Shown here: in pieces, positions 25,156 to 34,917 of the stretch
Layout: every line of letters begins with the position of its first letter
How positions within the stretch are numbered: position 1 is the first letter of the stretch
Origin: Rosa chinensis
Taxonomy: Eukaryota > Streptophyta > Magnoliopsida > Rosales > Rosaceae
Length of the DNA stretch: 64,000 nt
Direction: 5' to 3'
Assembly (NCBI RefSeq): GCF_002994745.2
Contig: NC_037089.1
Coordinates: 78,020,347 to 78,084,346, forward strand
Position numbers and translations under genes: made by a program
Notes under the pieces: model-generated
Databases searched by the model: none
What the model was told of the DNA's origin: nothing
What the model saw: the letters and a program-made list of their open reading frames with translations, nothing else

Positions 25156-25156
25156 G

Positions 25157-25491
25157 TTCGAATATGATTCCGCCATTACTTGTATATGGAGTTGTTGTCC
25201 TCAACCGATTAAAGATTAGATGACTTGAGATTGAAGTTAACCCAATCTGTTCATTGGGCTTGGGCTGTCTGACCTCATAGAATTATAAATACGGCCCAAG
25301 AAGAAGATTGTCAATACACGTACCTGATACTGGTCGGTAGCAGGAACAAACCATGAATGGTAGAAAATGCAAGTACGATCGTAATCAAACCTTCGTCGGA
25401 GCCGAACTCCCATCTCCCACGTAACCATAATCGTTTATAATCCCATTCCAATTCTCTCAGCTCCATCCCAAACACTCTGTTAGCGTCTCTA
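25157..25491 (+). other. Upstream region of the Mpv17/PMP22 gene
   Basis: About 335 bases between the LINE-derived repeat and the start codon at 25492. They should hold the promoter and 5' leader. I see no convincing TATA box. The last 100 bases are pyrimidine-rich, as is common in plant leaders. Confidence 0.4.
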
Positions 25492-28157
25492 ATGGCTACA
25501 CTTAACATAAACGCAGCTCATAAGCTCACAACCTCCTCCTTAAATCCTCAACCCCACAAACCCAGTTCTCTTCCTTTCTTCTTGTGTGCCCAGAACTTCA
25601 GCAGACCTGGCCCATCGAAGAAATGGGTCATCTCGGCCCGGAAAAAACGAAGCTTTACTGTTGGGTCAGTGACGGAGGACAGAGAGGTGGCTGCTGATCA
25701 AGAGAGCCGGTTGTTGGTTGATGGGTCTGAAGAGTTTGTGGGTCTTCAATCTGAATCGTCTGGTTCTGGAGGAAATGGAGATGGGGAGGATTTGGATAAG
25801 TTGACCAGTAGAGCTGTCAATGCTTTGATTGTTCTCGGCTTTGGGACCTTTGCGGTGTCTAAGTTGCTTACGATTGACCATGACTATTGGCATGTATGTT
25901 TTCTTGTATTGGATTCTCTTCTCTACTATGGTTTCCTTGATTGTGGTTATGAAATTGAAAGTTTGGATTTTGATGCTCATATGCAAATAAGCTGCAAAGG
26001 TTTTAAGTCTGTTTTGTCTTAAAGCTCTAAGCTTTGAAATGGGAACCTGTTTAAGTAGAATGATTTTTAGTATAATGACTGAGCTGAACCAAAGCTGGGT
26101 TCTTTCCTCCTCTAGTTTGAATTAGGAATGTCTTAATTTGTTCATGATTGGTTTGAAGTTCTAAGCTTTCTTGCTGGAATTAGATGATCCTGAATACGTT
26201 ATTGATGTTACTAAACTGTACTAAGTATCTACTGGGTTTGGAACTTAATGACGATTTGAACCAAACTCGAGTTCTTTCCTCATTGAATGAGGGTTTGTCT
26301 CTGTATGTTTGTAGCATTTTGCGTGTTAGAACTAATTTTGAGCTATTTTTCAGGGATGGACCCTTTACGAGATAGTGAAGTATGTACCTGAGCACAATTG
26401 GATTGCCTACGAACAAGCCCTCCAAGCAAACCCTGTTTTAGCCAAAATGGTGATAAGTGGGGTAGTCTATACTCTAGGAGATTGGATTGCCCAAGTAAGT
26501 CTTGATTCCCTTAAGATTCTCTCATAAAATTTATATCTATATGATTTGTTTCTGTAGTTTCTAAGTTATTTTTCATCAAACATGTAGTGTTATGAAGGGA
26601 AGCCGCTTTTGGAATTTGATAGAACACGCATGTTCAGATCAGGGCTTGTAGGGTTTTCCCTCCATGGATCCCTTTCTCATTATTATTACCAATTTTGTGA
26701 GGTGATGGTTCTGATTTATATTTGCATATTTCTGACTTCTTTGGTGGGGTTCTTGAGTGGCTAAGACCATATTTCTGACTTCTCTGGTTTCCAGGCTCTC
26801 TTTCCTTTGGAAGATTGGTGGGTTGTCCCGGCCAAAATAGCCTTTGACCAAACAGTGTGGGCGGCTATATGGAACAGCATCTATTTTGTGGCTTTGGGGG
26901 TCTTGCGTTTTGAGTCCCCAACCAAGATTTTTGATGAACTGAAGGCTACATTTCTACCCATGCTGACTGTAAGAAACTCTTCTTAATCTTCATTCTAACA
27001 GTTGTGACTACCTTTGTGCTGTTTTTGCGAGGTTCAATTGTTCTTTTTGAATAGATTACACAAGTATTTTTCAAATCAGATAGAGTAGCACTTAACAGAT
27101 CTGTTCACCTGATCTCTGATTCAAGCTTACGGTTTGCTTTGTTCCATAGGTCGTGTCAATTATTATGTAATTACACACACACACACACACCCAAACAACA
27201 ACAGGTAAATAACTTCAATATGACAGTAAAGTGTATACATATAACTAAAAGAAGAGACGGGTGCCTTGATGTGTCCTGCAGAAAGTAGTAATTGATCCAA
27301 TTACTAGTGTACTCATATCAGCAGAGCTTAACTTGATACTCTTAAAAAAGGCATAATTTCGTGTACATTTCTCATACTTGATCGAAATGCTTGTTGATGC
27401 TAAGTCTTTCTCATACAGGTTTAGTTATTACATAACAATTTGTAGCCTGCTTATGTTTCTGACTGGCATGACAGGCAGGATGGAAACTTTGGCCATTTGC
27501 TCATCTAGTTACCTATGGCCTGATTCCTCTTGAACAAAGGCTTCTTTGGGTGGACTGTGTGGAGCTTATTTGGGTTACTATTCTCTCAACGTAAGCATCC
27601 TAGTCATTTTTATTTTGCAAGAATTCCCTATGGAAGCCTTGGATCTTTTTTAGAATATATGACCATTTAAAGTTGCGATTTTAACTTGTTTAATCAATTC
27701 CATATCTTCTTTTTCCATCATATTCGATGCTCCTCTTTACTCTTTTAACCAAAGAGATTCAACAAATCAAATACTTGCCTAGTCATGATAATATCCTAGT
27801 CGGTCTATACAAACTAGTTTTCTTTTCATATAATTCCTAGTAGTTCTAGGTCCTTCAGTCTAGTATTCATCTCTTCTTTTACATAATATGGAAATAGTCA
27901 GATTGTCAATCTGTTGGGTCTTCAGTCTTGATGCGTAGCTGTTTTTCTCATCTTTGTTCCATATACATATAGTAAGGTGACACTATTTTCTAATAGATAT
28001 CTCTATCTTGTCTCACTGGTGAAAATGTAGATATTCAAATGAGAAGTCAGAATCCACTATATTGGAGGTATCGTCTGGAGCAGATTCCACTTCTTCGTCA
28101 AGCAGTTCTCGTAAGGTATGTCGCATTAGCATCGTTAATGTAGGATCTCTTGCCTAG
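25492..28157 (+). CDS. Mpv17/PMP22 family membrane protein, probably plastid-targeted
   Basis: Exons 25492-25893, 26354-26494, 26588-26701, 26795-26968, 27475-27590 and 28031-28157 join in phase at GT-AG sites to give 357 residues. Residues 1 to about 60 are rich in Ser, Pro and basic residues with few acids, like a chloroplast transit peptide. An acidic, glycine-rich linker follows. A hydrophobic helix lies at about 109-130. The Mpv17/PMP22 region starts at about 136 (GWTLYEIVKYVPEHNW) and includes LQANPVLAKMVISGVVYTLG, FDQTVWAAIWNSIYF and the family's C-terminal signature region AGWKLWPFAHLVTYGLIPLE and LIWVTILST. Family members are four-helix membrane proteins of organelle membranes thought to act as channels. 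The Ser-rich tail after STYSNEK could instead be spliced at 28116, changing only the last residues. Confidence 0.88.
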
Positions 28158-29169
28158 TACGACTGAATGAATTTTAGATCCAATAAAAACGATTATTGAA
28201 TTTCTCCCTATATTGTCTATGAATTTTCCCATCTGCTAATAGATTATTCTGTTCTTGAGCAGGACTAAATGTTATATGGTACTGAGAAGAAGTTTTCTAT
28301 AGTAATCACCATATCCACTCATTTAGTGTTCTGAGGCCAGAGGGAAAGCGCAAATCCCAGATGTGCAGTAAGGGAGATCATCATCTATTGATTGACTAGA
28401 CTAGCACCCCTATAGCTTCATAGAGAAACCAGCATTCATCGGTTCGGGTAACTAACGTATATATACACGATGCAAATAATTTTTTTCTTCATCAGATATG
28501 TTGTATGTCTGTTTCAAATTGAATCAGCTCTTCCTGGTCGTCACATGTTATATAGAATTTAATCGAGTAGCTGTAGAATTTGACAGGCCTGCGGCAACTC
28601 ATGTAATAGTATCTATAGTCTGTATACTTATATCCATAGTGCTATTAAGAAGATTTCGTCTCTCGCTACGTTTTGCACCCCTAATAGGTTATCTATATAT
28701 AGGTCAGTTAGTTTTCTCGACAAATTTCGTTTGTCTTGGGAGGTGATAGTATTACTGCAACCATTAAAGAATTGGAGTGAACACTGTTGGCCTGTTGCCG
28801 ACTACACGTTCGTCGGAAAAATTCGTTCTCATTTTGAAAGGGACACAATAACAAAAGAACTGGAGTAAGCACCGAATTCACCATCGAAGACCTGTTTGTT
28901 GCAAAATTTATTTTCATTTTCATTTTCAGACACCTTTCCCAATTACACGTTCTCATTCTGTCGGTAAAAAATCTCTATCAATTTAAGACGCATTTTGATT
29001 CTCATTTTAAAATACTTTTGCCGCCGAGTGTTTGTTAATAAAAGTCATTCCAATTTTAAGATACCTATACATATGATTTTTATTAGTCGATAAAAAACAT
29101 TCTCATTTAGGAAATTTTATCTATAAATTTAAAAGGACTTGTCGTGGATAAAAAACATTCTCATTTGTT
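28158..29169. other. 3' region and AT-rich intergenic DNA
   Basis: The first part probably contains the 3' untranslated region of the Mpv17 gene. From about 28820 short motifs such as attctcattt and tcggtaaaaa recur, and similar motifs reappear after the retroposon at 30208-30330. This suggests an older element into which the retroposon jumped. No gene is supported; the open frame at 28498 has no recognisable features. Confidence 0.45.
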
Positions 29170-29182
29170 AAATGAAATTTCA

Positions 29183-30194
29183 ATCTACCAAAAAAGCTCG
29201 AGAGCCTCTCTCTCTCTCAAAACTAGAGAGAGAAACCAGATCTCAAATTCAAACCCGCCTCCTCCCCCAACTCTTCCACCATCAATCTAGATCCAATCCA
29301 AAAGGATCTAGATTGATGGTGGAAGAGTTGGGGGAGGCCATACCAACTCTGACTTGTATCCAATTTCTCTCCATCCCTACTGATCTTCTCTTTCATCAAG
29401 CTGTTCCAACTCCTTTCTCACCCTTGTGGTGATTTTGTTACCCTCTGTGGTGTAGTTCTGGCTATGTCCAGCATGGGAGGACTCTGTTCCTCATTTTTTC
29501 TCTTCTTTTCCTCTCACTGTCAAGCAATTCCATACGTTTCCAGGTCAAAATTTAATCAATCCCACAACACAGCTCCTATCTCTACCCATAACCACCAAGA
29601 AGATCCTTATGGCTGCGACCACAAAGTGCATGTCACTTACCTAGGCGAGTATGGATGCTCACGCATGGGTTTTTCACCCCCCCCCCCCCCCAATTCTCCA
29701 TTGTTACTGTTACTGTTCTTGTTCTGGTTATATGTCCTGGATCTCTGATCCTTGTCGGCAGCCATGGTTACTACTTGGTCTCGTTGGTGGAGAAAATGAT
29801 GCTTTTGTGAGGAATATCATTCCTTTGGTTGTTGGTTCTCCTTTGATCTGTATTTTGGAATTGGTTTGGCATCGGTTTATCACGAGGGAATTTCTAGGTG
29901 TTTTGTGTCCGGCGGCTCCTCAGCTACTGTGTGTGGCTCGCAGAGCAAACTGGGCAGCAGCAACTAGGGTTTCGGTAGTGGACCAGGCTTCTCATTGGGC
30001 CTATGTTTTAGCTTTTATTGTTTTTAGGATTAATTTTCTGATTCTGACTCTATTGGAGCCCAGGAGAAAATTAATTTTCCTTTTTAGTTTTGTCTGTATG
30101 GGCATGTCCATCAAACTGGTTAAGTGTTTTCTTTTTTAATGCCTATTGGGCTAGCTTGGGGCAGCTTAATTGATCCCCTCTTCCAAAAAAAAAA
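29183..30194 (+). mobile_element. Retroposon (LINE-like) with 13-bp target duplication
   Basis: An exact 13-mer, aaatgaaatttca, lies at 29170-29182 and 30195-30207. The right copy is preceded by an A run (30185-30197), the tail of a plus-strand retroposon. The body is about 1 kb and encodes no intact protein. The 3' part (tgcctattgggctagcttgg) looks like a LINE 3' untranslated region. A C run lies at 29679-29691 and a long hairpin near the 5' end. Confidence 0.7.
29261..29337. repeat. Perfect 34-bp inverted repeat (hairpin, 9-nt loop)
   Basis: The arms 29261-29294 and 29304-29337 are exact reverse complements; the loop is aatccaaaa. It lies near the 5' end of the retroposon. A stem this long with no mismatch suggests recent formation, for example by template switching during reverse transcription. 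Confidence 0.95.
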
Positions 30195-30500
30195 AAATGA
30201 AATTTCATACGTAAATTTAAAACACTTGTGTCGATGAAAGTTTATCGGTAAAAATGTTGGTCATATTAAGATTACCTTCGCCAAACGGATTTCTAATTAT
30301 TCGTCGGCAAATTACATACTTTAATTGGTAAAAAAAAAAGCTTGAAAAGCACCACATGCGATGCGCGTGACTTCGGACTCTCACAAAGCGCGGGGGTTCA
30401 ACCGCCTGTAACCGAATAAGACCCAACACGCCAAAATTCCTCTGGATCTGAAAACTCCCGGATCCTCCCGTAACCCGACTCCAGATCCGACTCAGCGGCA

Positions 30501-30692
30501 ATGGCGAAAGTCGAAGAGCCCAAGGGGACGTCCGACGACATCGCCAAGAAGAAGACGAAGAAGAGGAACCACGGCTCAACCGAGTTCTTCGTCTTCGTCG
30601 ATTACCTCTTCCTCGCTGTCTTCTTCGGCTTCCTGTTCTTCATCATCTTCAAGATCCTGGTCGGCACCGCATCTGATTCTTTCTCTATCTAG
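30501..30692 (+). CDS. Small single-pass membrane protein (63 residues), function unknown
   Basis: The ATG at 30501 opens a 63-codon frame. Residues 1-25 are hydrophilic and basic (a KKKTKKR cluster at about 17-23). Residues about 29-53 form one strongly hydrophobic, Phe-rich helix ([20 protein letters not shown]). The tail is short and polar. Positive charge before the helix predicts a cytosolic N-terminus, or a tail-anchored topology. I recall similar short plant membrane proteins, but none with a known function. Local GC content is raised (30330-30690) as in a real first exon. A GT donor-like site (aggtaaag) lies about 30 bases past the stop, so the 3' untranslated region may contain an intron. 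Nothing else fixes its role. Confidence 0.6.
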   Translation: MAKVEEPKGTSDDIAKKKTKKRNHGSTEFFVFVDYLFLAVFFGFLFFIIFKILVGTASDSFSI

Positions 30693-32147
30693 ACGCATAC
30701 CACATTCTTTTCATTCAGGTAAAGAATCGTTCTTTCTTTAATGGAAGTTGAAATTTTGGGTATTTGGTTGTAATTTGTGCATCGAGAGAAATTAGCAGCT
30801 CTTGTGGGTAGTTGGAATTGATGGTGTGAAAATGTGGGTTGGTGGTGACATTTATTCTAGGCTATTTTTATGCCAATAAGCTTTTCAATGCCTTGTTGTG
30901 TAGGGTACATGTTTCTTTGAATCCAAGTAATTGAGAGATTTTCTGAGGACAGAGAACATGAGTGTGTGTAATTCTGAATCGGATTCGTGTGAGCTATTGA
31001 AAAGTGGTGGCCCAAAATTATCTTAGATTGGTTAATTGAATGTTGTCGAGAAATTCATAGGATGCGTTCAAGTTAATGTGTTGGATTGAGTGATGAGGCT
31101 AACCGAAGGTGTAAGTTTAGGAGTTGGTGTTTCTTTGGGGACCTGGGATGGATGGAGCGTAATGGCATCAAAAGTGTCTCGTTCTGTTAATGAGTGATTA
31201 TGGATTTGTGTATGGCAGTTGCTTAAGTTTTTGCAGCTGTTTTCTTTAATGACATGTCTATTATTATCAGGCCAAAGTCCAAGTTGAAGGCTTTTGTGCA
31301 TGCTGGCCTTGGTGTCGGGTTCAGATTCTGCGATTTCAAGCGCATGATGGTTTCTTGGTATTGAAAAATCATGTCCCCTTTTGATCAAATGTGATTTAGA
31401 AAGAATTGCTTGTTATGGCCTCTAATTCTGGAATTATAGCATTATAATTTGTACAATCATAATTTCATGATGTTCTTTTTAACGAACATGATTTTGTATG
31501 TCCTTGCTTATCATACCAAAATGAAAGTTTCAAGTTTTTACCTGATATGTCCATGGTGATCTCTATATAATCTTCATTGATGGCACACCTCTATTTTTTT
31601 TTTTTTTTTTTTTTCAGATTGAATTGATGACTTTCCAACCATTGATTAATTGAGTGATGTAGATGTACTAACCTTGACTTTGTTGAGAACATTGATGCTG
31701 ATTATTACATGCTAATCTCCAACATATTAGAGAAGTCCGTTCCATTTAATGTTAGATCTTTATTGCATACATTAATAATTTTTGATTTCTGGTGATATCT
31801 TCTTGTAAAGACTGTTGTCAGTTGTATAGTTTTATCCACCTGATATTATGTCTACCGGAACAATGAAAGAATTTGGAGCTCAGTTGATGGGCACATGCTA
31901 TGTAAAATGAAGATGCAAAACACAACACACAAAATATTGCTAGAGAGGAAACAATGCACAGAAAAACAACCACTAGCATAGATCTTGTTGCTACTTTATT
32001 CAAAGTGAGAAGGCACTGCGGACATACACCCTCTTCTAGCAGAACACAGTAGACTGAAAACACAAACACTGAAACACATACATAACTAGTACACTAGTGA
32101 TACAGATAATCTAGCATACTTATTCCAAGCAGGCTCTTGAAACAGAC
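30693..32147. other. Intergenic or untranslated DNA between two small genes
   Basis: The left part may be intron and 3' untranslated region of the small membrane protein gene. The right part (from about 31860) is probably the 3' untranslated region of the minus-strand cell wall protein gene. A T run lies at about 31592-31616. The open frames here have no features of real proteins. Confidence 0.4.
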
Positions 32148-32549
32148 TCAAGGGTGGCCAGGGTTTGGAACCTCAAAACCGGGGTTTGGGACAAAGGTAT
32201 CATCCCCACCAGGAACATAGTTACGACCTGGCGGTGCTGACACACCTGTTCCAGTACTTCCACCAGGGCGTGGAGCCGCACCTGTTCCAGTACTTCCACC
32301 AGTGCGTGGAGCAGTGTATGGAGAAGTGTAAGGAAAAAACTTGTGTGGTTTCAACACCCTCCCAATGCCTGGAATGAGAAAACTGCCATCATGGCCAAAC
32401 AAAAACTCAGGCTCTTTCTTCTCATCTTTGTTGGTGTTTTTTGGGACATCGCGCCCTGCAACTGCTTGGCCAGTTATTGTAAGAAGGATAACAAAGATGG
32501 ACAGGAGAGGCAGGAGTGAAGAATGGGATCTTGAAGCTGCCATTATCAA
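32148..32549 (-). CDS. Putative secreted cell wall protein, Gly/Pro-rich
   Basis: A single-exon, 133-residue protein. Residues 1-31 are a classic signal peptide: a short polar start, the hydrophobic LLPLLSIFVILLTI, then a small-residue cleavage region ending AVAG. The mature part starts RDVPKNTNKDEKKEPEFL and contains GHDGSFLIPGIGRVL. That block is shared with the small plant proteins annotated as putative cell wall proteins. The C-terminal half is Pro/Gly/Thr-rich with a repeated PGGSTGTG unit (about residues 83-103) and ends PNPGFEVPNPGHP. It is probably exported to the apoplast; no enzymatic role is known. The ATG at 32549 is chosen because it is followed directly by the signal peptide; a second Met two codons later would also work. 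A TATA-like motif lies about 75 bases upstream. Confidence 0.82.
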   Translation of the reverse strand: MIMAASRSHSSLLPLLSIFVILLTITGQAVAGRDVPKNTNKDEKKEPEFLFGHDGSFLIPGIGRVLKPHKFFPYTSPYTAPRTGGSTGTGAAPRPGGSTGTGVSAPPGRNYVPGGDDTFVPNPGFEVPNPGHP

Positions 32550-32623
32550 AGAACTGGAATGGATAGGATTAGCTCTTGCTGAAGAAGGCTTGGTGGTGGA
32601 AATGTAGGAACATAAGAGGTCTT

Positions 32624-32630
32624 CTTATAG
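32624..32630 (-). promoter_or_regulatory. TATA-like box of the cell wall protein gene
   Basis: On the minus strand the sequence ctataag lies about 75 bases upstream of the ATG at 32549, a suitable distance for a short leader. Confidence 0.45.
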
Positions 32631-33143
32631 TCGCGGATTTAGCATTGTTGGGTGAAGATTTGGTGGTGAGTTAAGAGTAGAAGCCATGGGAGATAGAGCA
32701 GATACAGATGCAAACTGCATGGAGATTGGAGAGTGATAGTAAAAGCTGGGATGCAATTGAGTTTTTCATGATTTGAAAACTTAGGTTAAAAAGGACAGTG
32801 GGGCTGTTTCTTGGTTATCATGTCTGCATGGTTTTGGAATGGAGCTTATAGCTATTTACATGTGCCAATATGTACTAGCAACTCTTACGGCCATTAATGG
32901 GCTATATTTACTGGTTTGGTTGATGGTTTATCAGCCTACATGTTCTGATTTTCCTCTTTGAACGACAGAGTACTTACCTTTCTGGTTTTGCCTTTACTAT
33001 CTTCTCTGCTATTTGCGTTTTTGGTCAGTTGAGCTCTATAGGGATCATCTCAGAGCTGATGCAAATGACTTACTGCCTCAACTTTAAATGCCGCCTATTT
33101 CAGTTATAAAGAAGCCTGCAATGTAGGTTGTCAAATATAAGGT
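32631..33143. other. Upstream intergenic DNA
   Basis: About 500 bases with no gene supported. It should hold the promoter of the minus-strand cell wall protein gene. I recognise no further motif. Confidence 0.4.
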
Positions 33144-33152
33144 ACTTATTTT

Positions 33153-34247
33153 GGGAAAATGATCATTTACCCAATTTCAGCTTAAAAATTGTTCACTTGC
33201 TCCACCAACTATTTTTTAACCCCATTTACTCAAAACACTCTAAGAGATTATTTCCCTAATACCTAATTAATTCTTTTTTATTATTTTTGGGGACTTTTTT
33301 GCCCTCTCCTTATTTTTCACTTAGAGGGAGAAGTCATCCTCCACCTTGCCGGCCTCCGGTGACCAATGGCCGGGCGCAGACTCCGGTGATCGGAATCTGG
33401 CGACCGGTCACCGGAATCCGAAATCCGGCTACCGGACTGGTGTCCGGATTCCGGTGTCTGAATTTATTGCCCCCTAATAATACCTAGTAACCATATTATT
33501 GCCCCCCAGTAATCATATTATTACCCAGCAATACTCATATTATTGCCTCCCAATAATCATATTATTGCCTCCCAAATTCGTATTATTTCCGTCCAGTGAA
33601 TTGTATAAACTCCCAAAACCAAAATGAATACACTACAGGGCACAATTGATCATATTATTGCCCCTAGTAATCATATTATTGCCCCCCAATACGCATATTA
33701 TTGCCCCCTAGTAATGATATTATTGCTCTCATATTATTGGCTTCATGAACCATTTCGAAAACAAAGCAAGCCACTGAACCATTTCGAAAACAAGCCAAGC
33801 GTGCAGAGACAAATTCACCTCGTCCTTCCCCTACCTAGCGTGCTGCTTCAGCAGAGCCATCCTCGACGACGGAGCCGAGGGAGAAGAGATAAGACGATGA
33901 CGGCAGTACTGCTCACCAATCTGATCTGAGAGAGAGAAGTGAAGGATCTGCTCCCTAATCTGATCGGAGACAACTGAACGACGACGACAGGGTTCATCGG
34001 CGGGCACCGAGGATCTGGACCTTCTGTGTGAGGGAGGAGGAGAAAGAGAGAGAGTTTCTCGTGATTGTGGAGGAACTGGTTTCGGGTTCGATGAGTCGCC
34101 CAATCACCGTCGAGGCCTCATCGCCGACCCGGAAAACACCTGGTCTGTTTCGGTCTTCATCGGCACCTCCTCCGGCGACCCAGAACCACTCGGTCGACGC
34201 CTTCTCCAGTTGCCGCTGCTTCTGGAAATATTACGTCATGCCGGAGT

Positions 34248-34295
<48 letters not shown>

Positions 34296-34454
34296 GGAAG
34301 GAGAGAGAGACTGAGAGGAGAAAGATGAATTTTAATTTAATTAATATGGGCTAAAATGTCAATAGATGTTAGATTGGGTAAATAGGGTTAAAAAACTCTT
34401 GCTGGAGTAAGTGGACAATTTTTAGTCTAAAATTGGGTAAGTGGTCACGGCCCC
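33153..34454. mobile_element. Non-autonomous Mutator-like element, long inverted repeats
   Basis: The left end (gggaaaatgatcatttaccc) is the imperfect complement of the right end (gggtaagtggtcacggcccc). The similarity continues for about 75 bases on each side (aaaaattgttcacttgctcc against the complement of ggagtaagtggacaattttt). The flanks acttatttt (33144-33152) and atttatttt (34455-34463) match at 8 of 9 positions, the duplication length of Mutator-like elements. The 1.3-kb interior has no transposase. It holds repeated attattgcccc motifs (33480-33730), GC-rich sequence (33800-34250) that could be captured host DNA I cannot identify, and a GA microsatellite at 34249-34291. Confidence 0.7.
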
Positions 34455-34649
34455 ATTTATTTTATGTTTTATTAAAAGTTCTGTAAATTATTTTTAAGGG
34501 TCATAATATGTACTTGTTCAAGAATGTAGAATCTGGCACCGGGAATATAGCTGAAAACGGTATTCACATGGTTTGAAACTGGCTTATTAAGAGAAACTTG
34601 TGGCCTAATCCATTAAGCTTCATCAAGGCAGTGCATCATGTTATAGATC

Positions 34650-34900
34650 AGTACTTCTGTTTGATCCTCATCTCTGTTACTCCCAACGGTCTTACTTATG
34701 AAACCCAATGCAACAGAAGTGAAATAAACCTAGAAGGCCACAGGAAACAAAGGCCAAAGCGTTATCTGTGACCAAATAAAACTGTAAAATATTAAGGACA
34801 GCTAATTGCCTCAGTAACTTCAAGAGAACTGAAATGACCCTTCTTAAGTTCTTGAGTTGCAAAACATGACGGATGTTATTTATATTTAAGAATCTAGAGG
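34650..34900. pseudogene. Diverged copy of the PP2C gene's 3' region
   Basis: This stretch is visibly similar to the 3' untranslated region of the PP2C gene. Examples are cctcagtaacttcaagagaa here against cctcagttacctgaagagaa at about 57400, and ctagaaggccacagg here against ctacaaggccgcagg at about 57295. The segment aagttcttgagttgcaa near 34848 also matches the PP2C intron at about 58099. The coding exon between is absent. It looks like a remnant of a local duplication. Confidence 0.5.
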
Positions 34901-34917
34901 CAGATAGGCTTCTTAAC

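Noticed and set aside
28498..28746. 82-codon frame with hydrophobic stretches after the Mpv17 gene
   Set aside because: AT-rich, no homology pattern, no splice or promoter context; hydrophobicity follows from base composition.
29464..30139. Overlapping frames of 94 and 162 codons in the retroposon
   Set aside because: They cross a C run and lie within the retroposon; no RT, endonuclease or other motif is visible.
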